Shown here piece after piece: positions 1 to 8,915 of a DNA stretch of 55,172 nt. The position numbers and the translations under genes were made by a program. How positions within the stretch are numbered: the stretch's first letter is position 1; the number at the start of each line of letters is the position of its first letter. Source of the stretch: Phycisphaeraceae bacterium (GTDB lineage: Bacteria > Planctomycetota > Phycisphaerae > Phycisphaerales > UBA1924); the NCBI GenBank assembly GCA_026126345.1, contig JAHCJH010000003.1:1-55172 (forward strand). The letters run 5' to 3'. The notes under the pieces are model-generated. The model searched no databases. It saw only the letters and a list, made by a program, of their open reading frames with translations, and was not told the origin of the DNA.

Positions 1-179
1 TGAACGACGGCGCGGGGAACCACGACTGTCTTGACACGAGGAAGATCAAGGACGGGGACTGCCCAGTGGTGCTCTGGGAACACGACCACCCCAAGGGCGA
101 GATGCAGCGCACCACGCGCGTCGCGCCCACCTTCACGGCGTGGCTCGCCCGCCAACTTGACGAACTGCCCGAACTCTGA
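1..179 (+). CDS. SMI1/KNR4 (SUKH) family protein, C-terminal fragment
   Basis: This is the last 58 codons of a gene that starts before the window; the frame is open from base 3 and stops with TGA at 177-179. The visible tail has the pattern N-D-G-A-G-N-x2-C-L-D-T-R, then G-D-C-P-V-V-L-W-E-H-D and a final TAWLARQL helix. That is how SUKH-superfamily (SMI1/KNR4) domains end. Many bacterial SUKH proteins are immunity proteins against contact-delivered or polymorphic toxins, but some have other roles, so immunity is only an inference here. The next gene begins 163 bases downstream on the same strand. Confidence 0.72.
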   Translation, partial: NDGAGNHDCLDTRKIKDGDCPVVLWEHDHPKGEMQRTTRVAPTFTAWLARQLDELPEL

Positions 180-342
180 ACCGGGCCGAGCTCCGGGGGC
201 GCCGTGCGTCCGGATCGTTCATCGCACCGTGCCGATGTACCATGTCCCAGCGGGCGTCATGGAACTTCAGTCGCGCCCCATCGCTTCGGCGAGCCCCACG
301 GCTGAACTGTGGTCGCGCGCCAAGACCGCCTGGAGTGTGACC

Positions 343-1089
343 ATGGAGGATCAAGGCAACTCCACCACGCTCCGTCCCGGCTATTTCTCCGCGTCGTCCA
401 CAGCGCGGTTTACTGGTTCGCCCAAGGGCGAGGACGGCCTGACCGGCATCGACGACGAAGCGGACTGGGATCTCAGCGGCATGTGCGGCGTGTGCGGCGC
501 CGGGGCCCGGCGCACCTCGCCGCTGCGGATCGCGGCTTCGGAACTGGGCCGTTGCTCCCTGGTCGCGAACATCTACGCTTTCGAGTACTTCCCACCCATC
601 AGCGAGCGGCTCGTCGAACGGATCGCGTCGCTGCTGCCCGGCCCGCTGCCGCTCGAGGAAATCGAGCAGATCGGCCGCGGCGTGCGGAAGGAGCGCTGGT
701 ACACCCTGAATCCCACGGTCGTGGTCCCGGAGGACGCGCTGCGGTTCGTCGCGCACACGGTGGACCGTTGCGCCGCGTGCGGCGCGCTCGATGCCTATCC
801 GATCGATGCGGACTGCCCGAACCCGGATCCCAATCGGGTGTACCCGACGTACCTGGACCCGGGCTGGTGGCACGCCAACTCGGCGCTCGCAGCGCTGAGC
901 CCGGACTGGATGGGTGAACTTATGCGGACCACCCGGATCCTCAGCGTTCGGTACCGCCAGATCTGGATCCGACACGATGTGGTGAAGGCGTTCATGTCGG
1001 TGCCGCGCCTGCGGATGACGTTCCTTCAGCATGTATGGCTGGCAGACGACCCCGAGAAGCCGGGCGATCCGTTCGCGTCAACGACCTGA
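343..1089 (+). CDS. Double-CxxCG zinc-knuckle protein, possible immunity protein
   Basis: A 248-residue soluble protein with two CxxCG knuckles, C48-G-V-C51-G and C143-A-A-C146-G, which could together hold one zinc ion. After the first knuckle come GAGARRTSPLRI and a region rich in LPL-x-E-I and Trp/Tyr. This recalls the Myxococcus-type double-CxxCG families (for example SitI6-like immunity proteins), but the match is from memory and weak. I start at ATG 343 because GGAG at 332-335 sits about 7 bases upstream; an in-frame ATG at 259 is possible. It follows a SUKH-type gene, and the pair could be immunity genes. Function is otherwise unknown. Confidence 0.6.
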   Translation: MEDQGNSTTLRPGYFSASSTARFTGSPKGEDGLTGIDDEADWDLSGMCGVCGAGARRTSPLRIAASELGRCSLVANIYAFEYFPPISERLVERIASLLPGPLPLEEIEQIGRGVRKERWYTLNPTVVVPEDALRFVAHTVDRCAACGALDAYPIDADCPNPDPNRVYPTYLDPGWWHANSALAALSPDWMGELMRTTRILSVRYRQIWIRHDVVKAFMSVPRLRMTFLQHVWLADDPEKPGDPFASTT

Positions 1090-1140
1090 CTCCGCGGCGG
1101 GGCGGGGCCGGAACGGCGGGTGCGACGCTATCCTCCGGCC

Positions 1141-2868
1141 ATGTCGCAGGCCCGGCACGCCACCAAGGAGTCGGTGAAGGAGACGCTGATCTCCATCATC
1201 ATCGCGTTCGTGCTGGCGTTCGTCTTCCGGTCGTTCGTGATCGAGGCATTCATCATCCCCACGGGCTCGATGGCGCCGACGCTGATGGGCGCGCACATGC
1301 GGTTCACCGATCGGCAGACGGGCAGCACGTGGGCGGTCGGCCCGCGCGATTTCGGCATGCCCGACGCCTCGGGCCAGGCCGAGCCGCTGGCCCTGCAGGG
1401 CGCGCCGATCACGGGGCGGGGCGGGGTGCCGATCGACCGGCCGATGATCGTGCACGAGCCGTACACGGGGGCGGAGCGGCGCGAGGCCAACGTGCCGCGC
1501 CGGGCGGGCGACAGGATCCTGGTGCTGAAGTTCCTGTACATGCTGCAGGATCCGGCGCCGTTCGACGTGGTGGTGTTCAAGAACCCCGGCACGCCGGCGG
1601 TGAACTACATCAAGCGGCTGATCGGCAGGCCGCTGGAGCAGGTGGCGCTGGTGGACGGCGACATCTTCGTGCGCGACGCGGCCCTGGGCGTGCCCGGCGG
1701 GCCGGTGGACGACCCGGCCGCGGTGTGGGAGCAGCCGGGCTGGACCATCCGCCGCAAGCCCGCGCGGGTGGAGCACGCGGTGTGGCAGCCGGTGTACGAC
1801 ACGTTCTATTCGCCGGCGGAGCCGGGCACCATGACCGACGGCTTCCGCCAGCCGTGGGTCGGCGCGGGCGCGGGGTGGACGATCGACGGCGCGGCGCGGA
1901 GCATCGGCTACGACGGGTCCAGCCCGTCGCGGCTGGAGTGGGACGCCGCCGCGCCGTGGATCCGCCAGACAACCGACCCGGCCAGCGGCGCGCTGCTGGA
2001 GCCGCAGCGCACGCGCGAGATCGGCGACCGTTACCCCTACAACGAGTCGACGCCCGGCGCTTCGATGCGGGCAACGTTCCCGGTCAGCGACGTGCGGCTG
2101 AGGGCCAACATCGAGCTGCGCCCGGGGGCCGACCCGGCCGGGGCACGCCTGGCGGGCGTGGTTGTGTCGCGGGGGCACGAGTTCGTCGGCGAGATCAGCG
2201 GGCAGACGGCGCGGGTGAAGATGCGCCCCGTGCCCACCGCTCGGACGCCCGAGCCGGCCTGGATCGTGCTGGCCGAGGCGCCGGTGGGGCGGCTGGCGGT
2301 CGGCGAGGCCAGGCGCTTTGAGTTCTGGCACGCCGACCAGCGCCTGAGCGTGTGGCTCGACGGTGCGCAGATCGTCAGCGGCCAGTACGACTGGTCCCCC
2401 GCCGAGCGCATCGCGTTCGCAACCGGCCGCCCGCTGCGCGAGGTGCTCAACGGCCCCACCGCCGCCCCGGCCAACCCCCTGGCCGACCCGTCCATCTACT
2501 CGCGCCCGGCGCTTCGGTTCGAGATCGCCGGCGGCCCGTGCACGCTCTACCGCGTGGGTCTGGACCGCGACCTGTACTACCAGCCGGCGGTCCGCGGCGG
2601 GCTGCCGGCCCGCGCCACACATCCGAGCACCACCATCACCCTGGGCGCGGGGCAGTACTTCGTCTGCGGCGACAACAGCCCCGCCAGCGAGGACGGCCGC
2701 CTGTGGCGCGACCCGGACCCGTGGGTGGCCGAGCAGATCGACGAAACCCCCGGCATCGTGCCCCGCAAGCTCATGCTCGGCAAGGCGTTCTTCGTCTACT
2801 TCCCCGCGCTGGCGGGCTCGAGCCCGATCCCGATGCCGGACTTCGGGCGGATGCGGTTCATCCAGTAG
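1141..2868 (+). CDS. lepB: Signal peptidase I with very large internal insertion
   Basis: Type I signal peptidase, the membrane serine protease that removes export signal peptides on the outer face of the membrane. A single N-terminal membrane segment (about residues 16-38) leads into the catalytic motif P-T-G-S43-M-A-P-T. The general base lies in N-Y-I-K158-R, and the last family box GDNSPASEDGR starts near residue 510. At 575 residues it is roughly twice the usual length. The extra 300 or so residues lie between the K158 box and the GDN box and look like a beta-rich domain (W-x-D-G-x-Q-I-V near the end suggests a LamG-like fold, uncertain). ATG 1141 is chosen because the membrane segment then sits right behind a short basic N-terminus. 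Confidence 0.9.
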   Translation: MSQARHATKESVKETLISIIIAFVLAFVFRSFVIEAFIIPTGSMAPTLMGAHMRFTDRQTGSTWAVGPRDFGMPDASGQAEPLALQGAPITGRGGVPIDRPMIVHEPYTGAERREANVPRRAGDRILVLKFLYMLQDPAPFDVVVFKNPGTPAVNYIKRLIGRPLEQVALVDGDIFVRDAALGVPGGPVDDPAAVWEQPGWTIRRKPARVEHAVWQPVYDTFYSPAEPGTMTDGFRQPWVGAGAGWTIDGAARSIGYDGSSPSRLEWDAAAPWIRQTTDPASGALLEPQRTREIGDRYPYNESTPGASMRATFPVSDVRLRANIELRPGADPAGARLAGVVVSRGHEFVGEISGQTARVKMRPVPTARTPEPAWIVLAEAPVGRLAVGEARRFEFWHADQRLSVWLDGAQIVSGQYDWSPAERIAFATGRPLREVLNGPTAAPANPLADPSIYSRPALRFEIAGGPCTLYRVGLDRDLYYQPAVRGGLPARATHPSTTITLGAGQYFVCGDNSPASEDGRLWRDPDPWVAEQIDETPGIVPRKLMLGKAFFVYFPALAGSSPIPMPDFGRMRFIQ

Positions 2869-2904
2869 CAGGCCGGGCGGTTCGGCGTCGCTCGCGGCGG
2901 GCCG

Positions 2905-5037
2905 TTATTCGTCGTCGCCCCGCAGCCGCGCCACGACGCTGAAATCCTCCAGGGTGGAGGTGTCCTGGGTGATCTTCTCGACGCCGGCGGCGACGTCGCG
3001 CAGCAGCCGGCGCATGATCTTGCCGCTGCGGGTCTTGGGCAGGCCGTCGGCGAAGCGCACCTGGTCGGGCTTGGCCAGGGCGCCGACCTCGCGTGCCACG
3101 TGGGCCGTCAGCTCCGCCCGCAGGTCGTCGCCCGGCTGGCGGCCGGGGTTGGCGGTGAACCAGGCGCTCTTGAGCGTGACGAACGCGCAGATGGCGTTGC
3201 CCTTGATCTCGTGGGGCACGCCCACCACGGCGGCCTCGGCGACCATCGGGTGGCTCACCAGCGCGCTCTCGACCTCCATGGTTCCCAGCAGGTGGCCGGA
3301 GACCTTGATCACGTCGTCGATGCGGCCCTGGATCCAGAAGTACCCGTCGGGGTCGCGCCGGGCGCCGTCGGCGGAGAAGTAGTACGGCCGGCCGGTGCGG
3401 GGGTCCTTGACGCGCGACCAGTAGTTGCTCACGAACCGCTCGCGGTTGCCGTACACCCCGCGGAGCATGCCCGGCCACGGCCGGCGGATGACGAACAGCC
3501 CGCCCTTGTTGGGCGGCAATTCGACGCCCTGCTCGTTGACGACAGCGGCGTCGATGCCAGGCAGGGGCAGCGTGCACGAACCGGGCTTGGTGGCGATGGC
3601 CCCCGGCAGCGGCGCGCACACGTGCCCGCCGGTCTCGGTCTGCCAGTACGTATCGACGACGGGGCAGCGGGCTTGGGCTGGGCGGCCGCCGCCGATGTGC
3701 GCGTGGTACCAGATCCACGCTTCGGGGTTGATCGGTTCGCCGACCGAGCCGAGCACCTTGAGCGAGGACAGGTCGTGGGCCGCGGGCAACTCGTGCCCCC
3801 ATTTCATGAAGGTGCGGATGGCGGTCGGCGCGGTGTAGAAGTGCGTGACGCAGTGTCGGGCGATGATGTCCCAGAAGCGGTCGTTGCGGGGGAAGTTGGG
3901 CGCGCCCTCGTAGAGCAGCGTGGGCACGCGGTTGGCCAGGATGCCGTAGAGCACGTAGGAGTGGCCGGTGACCCAGCCGATGTCGGCGGTGCACCAGAAG
4001 ATCTGGCCGGCGTCGGGCGCGAGGTTGAACGCGAGGCGCGCGGTGAACTGCGTCCAGGCCAGGTAGCCGGCGGTGGTGTGGAGGATGCCCTTGGGCTTGC
4101 CGGTCGAGCCGCTGGTGTACAGCAGGAAGAGCATGTCCTCGCTGTCCATCGACTCGCAGGGGCACGCGTCGCTGGCGGCGGGAACGGTGTCGTGCCACCA
4201 GTGCCAGGCGGTGCCGCCGGTGCGGTCGCCGGACCGGAAACGCTCGGCGGCGGGGGTGTGGCCGGTGCGCTGGAGGACCAGCACGTGGTTGACGACGTGG
4301 CCCGCGTTGGCAAGGGCGCCGACGGCCTCGCGCACGTTGCGCAGCAGCGGCACCACCTCGCCCCGGCGGTAGCCGCCGTCGGCGGTGATGATGACGCGGC
4401 TGCGGGCGTCGGTGGCGCGCTCGCTGATGGCGTGCGGGGCGAAGCCGCCGAAGATGACCGAGTGGGCGGCGCCGATGCGGGCGCAGGCCAGCATGGCGAC
4501 GGCCAGTTCCGGGACCATGGGCATGTAGATGGTGACGACGTCGCCCTTGTTCACGCCCAGGGCCCGCAGCGCGTTGGCCAGGCGCGACGTCTCGATCTGC
4601 AGCTCGCGATAGGTGAGCCTGCGGATGGGCGGGTCCTCGGCGTAGCGGCTACCGGGGGCGGGGTGGCCGGTGCGAGGGGCGACCGGCTCGCCCTCCCAGA
4701 TCAGCCCCACCTGGTCGCCGTGCCCCGATTGCACGTGCCGGTCGACGCAGTTGTAACAGGCGTTGAGCCGGCCGCCGACGAACCACTTGGCGTCGGGCGG
4801 CTCCCACTCCAGCACCCGGTCGAAGGGCCGGAACCACGAAAGCCGCCGGGCCTCCTCGGTCCAGAAGCTGTCGGGGTCGCGCAGGCTGCGCTCGTGAAGC
4901 GCGCGGTACGCCTGGAGCGAGTCCACGTGCCACCGGTCGATGCCCAGACTCGCCGCCGACGGCGGCTGGAAGACGCGGGTCTCCTGGAGAACCGAATCGA
5001 TGCTCTGGTCGGACGGCTGCGGGTGCGCGGCGCTCAT
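2905..5037 (-). CDS. acs: Acetyl-coenzyme A synthetase (AMP-forming)
   Basis: A cytoplasmic enzyme that activates acetate with ATP and CoA to acetyl-CoA through acetyl-AMP. The 710-residue protein has the ANL-superfamily P-loop YTSGSTGKPKG at residues 307-317, an early WFVGGRLNACYNCVDRH block, the DTYWQTETGGH motif and the C-terminal R-S-G-K-I-M-R-R motif. The Lys in that last motif is the adenylation lysine, which is controlled by reversible acetylation in many bacteria. AGGAGTGATCC lies just before ATG 5037, a strong ribosome binding site. It is a little longer than the usual 650 or so residues. It is transcribed away from dnaB, with no other acetate genes nearby. Confidence 0.95.
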   Translation of the reverse strand: MSAAHPQPSDQSIDSVLQETRVFQPPSAASLGIDRWHVDSLQAYRALHERSLRDPDSFWTEEARRLSWFRPFDRVLEWEPPDAKWFVGGRLNACYNCVDRHVQSGHGDQVGLIWEGEPVAPRTGHPAPGSRYAEDPPIRRLTYRELQIETSRLANALRALGVNKGDVVTIYMPMVPELAVAMLACARIGAAHSVIFGGFAPHAISERATDARSRVIITADGGYRRGEVVPLLRNVREAVGALANAGHVVNHVLVLQRTGHTPAAERFRSGDRTGGTAWHWWHDTVPAASDACPCESMDSEDMLFLLYTSGSTGKPKGILHTTAGYLAWTQFTARLAFNLAPDAGQIFWCTADIGWVTGHSYVLYGILANRVPTLLYEGAPNFPRNDRFWDIIARHCVTHFYTAPTAIRTFMKWGHELPAAHDLSSLKVLGSVGEPINPEAWIWYHAHIGGGRPAQARCPVVDTYWQTETGGHVCAPLPGAIATKPGSCTLPLPGIDAAVVNEQGVELPPNKGGLFVIRRPWPGMLRGVYGNRERFVSNYWSRVKDPRTGRPYYFSADGARRDPDGYFWIQGRIDDVIKVSGHLLGTMEVESALVSHPMVAEAAVVGVPHEIKGNAICAFVTLKSAWFTANPGRQPGDDLRAELTAHVAREVGALAKPDQVRFADGLPKTRSGKIMRRLLRDVAAGVEKITQDTSTLEDFSVVARLRGDDE

Positions 5038-5103
5038 GGATCACTCCTGAGCGATCAATGTACCCCATCCTCGCGTGCCGGGGAACGAACGGGTCGCGCC
5101 CCA

Positions 5104-6924
5104 TCAGAACGGCGCAGGGCCATCGTCGCCGGGCGTGAAGGGCGCGCCGCCGTCGGATTCGGGGTCGTCCACTTCGCCCAGGTCGCCCAGCGCCTCGGCA
5201 CGCTCCTCGGGCTCGTCGCGCTCCGGCCCGCCGCCGTCGCGGTGGTTGGCCACCGGCCCGGTCTGACGGCCCGCGTGCCAGCCCCCCACCGCCGCGGCAC
5301 TTCCCCCGCCAACGCCGCCGCCCGAACCCGCTCCGCCGAAGCCGCCGGCGTTGCGCGGCGGGTTGACCGGCAGTTCCGTCGGCGGGTCGTACGCGGGCGC
5401 CGGGGCGTAGCCGCCGTCGCCGCCGGGCGTGTGGTTGCGGAACCGCGTGGTGCCGCTGTCCCAGCTCAGACGGACGACGCCCGTGGGGCCGTTGCGCTGC
5501 TTGGCGATGATGATCTCGGCGACGCCCACCTTGTCGGGGTTCTGCGACTTCCAGTCTTCGTCCTGGACGTGGTAGTACTCCTCGCGGTGCAGCAGCATGA
5601 CGACGTCGGCGTCCTGCTCCAGCGAGCCGGACTCGCGCAGGTCGCTCAGGCGCGGTCGGTTGCCCTCGCGACCCTCCGGGCCGCGGTTGAGCTGCGACAG
5701 CGCGATGACCGGCACGTTCAATTCGCGGGCCAGGGCCTTGACGCCCCGGCTGATGGCCGAGACCTCGACCTGCCGGCTTTCGCGTGCGGCGCCGGGGGCG
5801 GTGAGCAGCTGCAGATAGTCGACCATGATGGCCCGGACCTTGTGCTGCGCCACCATGCGCCGGGCGCGGGCGCGCAGGCTCAGAACCGTCAGGCCGGGCG
5901 TGTCGTCGACGAAGATCGGCGCCTGGCCGAGCTGCTGGGCCGCGTCGAGCAGCACCTTGTACTCGTCGTTGGGGGCCCGCTTGCTCAGCCTGCCGGTGCG
6001 GATCTTGTGCCCCTCGATGCCGGACCACGAGGCGAGCAGACGCTGCGCCAGCGAGGCCTTGGACATTTCCAGGCTGAACAGGCCGACGGGCATGGGCTCG
6101 CGCACGCGGTGGCTCGACCCCGGCTCGCTGGAGCCCATGGCGATCTGCTCGCAGATGTTCAGGGCCAGAGCCGTCTTGCCCATGCTGGGGCGCGCCGCGA
6201 GGATCACCATTTCCCCCGACTGCAGGCCGCCGAGCATCTCGTCCATATCGACGAACCCGGTGGCCACCCCCTGGTGGACCAGCTTGCCCTCGTCGATGTC
6301 CATCAGCCGCTGGTATTCCTTCTCCAGCAGGTTGTTCAGCGGCTCGATCTCGCTGGTCTGCTCCTCCTGCGCGATCTCGAACACCCGGCTCTCGGCCTTG
6401 TCGATCACCGCTTTGACGTCCTCGCCCTCGGCGGGGCCGGCGTGGTAGGCGTCGTAGAGCACCTGGCCCGCGGCATCGATCAGGCGGCGCAGGCGGTGCT
6501 TGTCGGCCACGATCCGCGCGTAGTGCGGCGCGTTGATCGCGTTGGGCACGCTGTTGGCCAGCTGCTCGAGGTACCCGCCGCCGCCGACCGCTTCGATCAG
6601 CTTCTTGTCGCGCAGCGTGTCGAGCAGGATCTGAATGTCCACCGTCCCACGCCGGTCCACCGTGTGGATGATCGCGTCGTAGATCGCGCCGTGAGCCTCG
6701 GAGTAGAAACACTCCGAACCCTTGACGATCTGCATCACATCCATCGCCTGGCGCGGGTCGAGCATCAGCGACCCCAGCAGGCTCATCTCCGCCTCGAGCG
6801 AGAACGGCGGATCGCGGTCGAACAGCCGTCCAACCGGCCCCCGCTGTGGCGCACCGGCCCCGCGACCTCGTCCCGGCTGGGGCGCGTAGCGCTCGAAGTT
6901 CAAGGTGCCGGGCGCGGCCGTCAT
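5104..6924 (-). CDS. dnaB: Replicative DNA helicase DnaB
   Basis: The ring-shaped hexameric helicase that unwinds DNA at the replication fork. After a 35-residue Gly/Arg-rich leader comes the DnaB N-terminal domain (PPFSLEAEMSLLGSLML), then the RecA-like ATPase with Walker A A-R-P-S-M-G-K-T-A, the VDYLQLL Walker B and the QLNRGPE and RPRLSDLRESGSLEQDAD motifs. The last 110 residues form a Gly/Pro-rich, acidic low-complexity tail that ordinary DnaB lacks; it may be a disordered partner-binding tail. No intein is present. I start at ATG 6924 because upstream codons to 7245 are antisense to pdxH and have no DnaB similarity. Length is 606 residues. Confidence 0.93.
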   Translation of the reverse strand: MTAAPGTLNFERYAPQPGRGRGAGAPQRGPVGRLFDRDPPFSLEAEMSLLGSLMLDPRQAMDVMQIVKGSECFYSEAHGAIYDAIIHTVDRRGTVDIQILLDTLRDKKLIEAVGGGGYLEQLANSVPNAINAPHYARIVADKHRLRRLIDAAGQVLYDAYHAGPAEGEDVKAVIDKAESRVFEIAQEEQTSEIEPLNNLLEKEYQRLMDIDEGKLVHQGVATGFVDMDEMLGGLQSGEMVILAARPSMGKTALALNICEQIAMGSSEPGSSHRVREPMPVGLFSLEMSKASLAQRLLASWSGIEGHKIRTGRLSKRAPNDEYKVLLDAAQQLGQAPIFVDDTPGLTVLSLRARARRMVAQHKVRAIMVDYLQLLTAPGAARESRQVEVSAISRGVKALARELNVPVIALSQLNRGPEGREGNRPRLSDLRESGSLEQDADVVMLLHREEYYHVQDEDWKSQNPDKVGVAEIIIAKQRNGPTGVVRLSWDSGTTRFRNHTPGGDGGYAPAPAYDPPTELPVNPPRNAGGFGGAGSGGGVGGGSAAAVGGWHAGRQTGPVANHRDGGGPERDEPEERAEALGDLGEVDDPESDGGAPFTPGDDGPAPF

Positions 6925-7027
6925 CGCCCGGAGTCTACGGCCGCCGGGCGAGCCCCCGTCGCAAGCGACAGCCGGCCCACCCTTCGCCCAGAGCGCGCCC
7001 CGACCCCGGCGCGCTCTACCCTCGGGC

Positions 7028-7780
7028 ATGGTGGACCCGGCCCATCCTGACCCGCTTTCGGGGGCGTGCCGCTTCGCGGACCAGGAACTGCCCGACCCCT
7101 TGCCGGCCGAGCCCATCGGGCTGGTCCGCCGGTGGCTGGACGACGCCGCCCGTGGGAAGGTCCAGCCCAACCCCAACGCCATGACCTTGGCCACCGTTGG
7201 CCCCGACGGCAGACCCTCGGCCCGGATCGTCCTGTGCAGGACCATCCACCCGGACCTGGGGTGCTTCGTCTTCTACACCAATTACCGCGGGGCCAAAGGC
7301 CGAGCACTGGAGCATTCCGGGCGGGCGGCGCTGGTGTTTCACTGGGACGACCTGGACCGACAGGTGCGCATCGAGGGCCCCGTGACCCGTTCCCCCGCCT
7401 CGGAGAGCGATGGCTACTTCCGTTCCCGCCCGGTCATGAGCCGCGTCGCGGCGTGGGCCAGCGAACAGTCCGCCCCGATCGCCTCGCGGAGCGCGCTGCT
7501 GGAACAGAACGCGCGGGTCGAGGCGCGGTTTGGGATCGAGCGCGGCCCGGATGGTTCGCCCCGGCTGAAGTCCGGCGCACCGCTGGAATCCCTGGACGTG
7601 CCCCGCCCCGGGCACTGGGGCGGGTTCCGCGTGTGGGCGGAAACGGTCGAACTGTGGCTGGGGCACACCAACCGGCTGCACGACCGCGCCGTGTGGCGGC
7701 GCGACCTGTCGCCGGCGACGGTGGACGGCGAGCCCGGGTTTTCCGGCGGCCCCTGGCGGGCCGGGAGGCTGCAGCCATGA
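7028..7780 (+). CDS. pdxH: Pyridoxine/pyridoxamine 5'-phosphate oxidase
   Basis: FMN-dependent cytoplasmic oxidase that makes pyridoxal 5'-phosphate (active vitamin B6). Family marks: a PNAMTLATV-x-P-DGRPSARIVL strand pair near the N-terminus, FYTNYRGAKGRAL, the SRVAAWASEQS segment, and WGGFRV plus a basic RLHDR region near the C-terminus. The protein is 250 residues, slightly longer than the usual 210-230, with an insertion of about 15 residues before WGGFRV. ATG 7028 follows closely on the divergent dnaB start. Its stop overlaps the next start in an ATGA, so crcB is probably translationally coupled to it. Confidence 0.92.
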   Translation: MVDPAHPDPLSGACRFADQELPDPLPAEPIGLVRRWLDDAARGKVQPNPNAMTLATVGPDGRPSARIVLCRTIHPDLGCFVFYTNYRGAKGRALEHSGRAALVFHWDDLDRQVRIEGPVTRSPASESDGYFRSRPVMSRVAAWASEQSAPIASRSALLEQNARVEARFGIERGPDGSPRLKSGAPLESLDVPRPGHWGGFRVWAETVELWLGHTNRLHDRAVWRRDLSPATVDGEPGFSGGPWRAGRLQP

Positions 7781-8169
7781 ACCCGGGCGTGGGTTTCTTC
7801 CTCGTGTTCATGGGTGGCGGGCTGGGCTCGCTGGTGCGGCACATCATCAACCAGTCGATGATGCCCGAGGCCGGGCCGAAGTTCTTCCCGGTGCACACGC
7901 TCACGATCAACGTCGTCGGCTCGCTGGTGATCGGCGTGCTGGCGGGCATGGTCGGGGGCGTGGGCAACCTGCGCGACGAGCCGCGGCTGCTGCTGGTCGT
8001 CGGCGTGCTGGGCGGGTTCACCACGTACTCGGGCTTCGCGTACGAGTCGCTGATGCTCCTGCGCGACGGGCGCGTGCCGGCGGCGCTGGGGTACGTGGCG
8101 GTGACCGCCGTCGGCTGCCTGCTGGCGGTCTGGGCCGGGTGGGCGTTGGGATCGCTGGCGTCGAAGTGA
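7777..8169 (+). CDS. crcB: Fluoride channel CrcB/FluC
   Basis: A 130-residue four-helix membrane protein of the Fluc family, which forms a dual-topology dimeric channel that exports fluoride. Diagnostic blocks are GGGLGSLVRH in the first helix, the N-V-V-G-S-L motif in the second, and GGFTTYSGF in the third; the family consensus there is GGFTTFSTF, so two positions differ. Its ATG overlaps the pdxH stop by four bases. I see no fluoride riboswitch upstream, which fits expression as the second gene of a pdxH-crcB unit. Confidence 0.92.
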   Translation: MNPGVGFFLVFMGGGLGSLVRHIINQSMMPEAGPKFFPVHTLTINVVGSLVIGVLAGMVGGVGNLRDEPRLLLVVGVLGGFTTYSGFAYESLMLLRDGRVPAALGYVAVTAVGCLLAVWAGWALGSLASK

Positions 8170-8191
8170 ACGATCCGAAGGAATCGGCGCG

Positions 8192-8812
8192 ATGAACGAC
8201 GATGCGGCCGGCGCTGCGATGGTGCTGACGACCGAGCGGCTGATCCTGCGGCCCATCGGCCCCGGCGATCGTGCCGCGTGGATCGAAGCCGACCTCGAGA
8301 ACGCCGGGCACTGGGCTCCGTGGGCACCGGCGCTGCCCCCGGACCTGAGCCCGGATGAGCGATTCGAGCGCGCGCTGGAACGCACCCACGCCGGGCTGGC
8401 CCGGGGAGATTCCTACCGGTTCGCGGCGTTCGAGCGCTCCGCCGGCGGTGAGGCGTCGCCGCGGATCGCCGGCTTCTGCTCCCTGAACAACGTCGTGCGC
8501 GGCGTGTTTCTCAACGCCGATCTGGGGTACATGATCGCGCGCCGGCACGAAGGGCGCGGCCTGGCGTACGAACTGTGCGCCCGCGTGCTGGACTACGCCT
8601 TCGGGCCGGAACCGACGGGCCTGGGCCTGCACCGCGTGCAGGCGAACGTGATCCCGGGGAACGAGCGGTCGCTCCGGCTGGCGGCGCGCCTGGGGATGCG
8701 CCGCGAGGGGCTCGGGGTAGCGATGCTGAAGATCGCCGGCCGCTGGCAGGACCATGTCATGAACGCGATCCTGGCCGAGGAGTGGCACGCGCGACGCCCG
8801 CGGCCGCGCTAG
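8192..8812 (+). CDS. GNAT acetyltransferase, RimJ/RimL type
   Basis: A cytoplasmic Gcn5-related acetyl-CoA-dependent N-acetyltransferase of the ribosomal-protein (RimJ/RimL) subclass. The N-terminal TTERLILRPIGPGD opening is typical, followed by GYMIARRHEGRGLAYEL, which is the acetyl-CoA binding loop in the form R-x2-G-R-G, and VIPGNERSLRLAARLGMRREG, where the family has N-x2-S. At 206 residues it has normal length. The actual substrate cannot be told. It starts 22 bases after crcB and ends about 100 bases before the deoxyhypusine-synthase homologue. Confidence 0.87.
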   Translation: MNDDAAGAAMVLTTERLILRPIGPGDRAAWIEADLENAGHWAPWAPALPPDLSPDERFERALERTHAGLARGDSYRFAAFERSAGGEASPRIAGFCSLNNVVRGVFLNADLGYMIARRHEGRGLAYELCARVLDYAFGPEPTGLGLHRVQANVIPGNERSLRLAARLGMRREGLGVAMLKIAGRWQDHVMNAILAEEWHARRPRPR

Positions 8813-8915
8813 CATTGATCGCCGCCGCCACCCCCGGCGGTCACCGAATACCCACACCAGCCAGGGGGGCTTGGCTGAACAACGGAGGCCCGCGCCACGG
8901 CGCGGGAGTGTGCCC

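Noticed and set aside
3100-7050. A 1316-codon open frame on the plus strand opposite acs and dnaB
   Set aside because: Antisense shadow of two well-identified genes; composition is low-complexity Ala/Gly/Arg as expected from high-GC third positions, with no domain.
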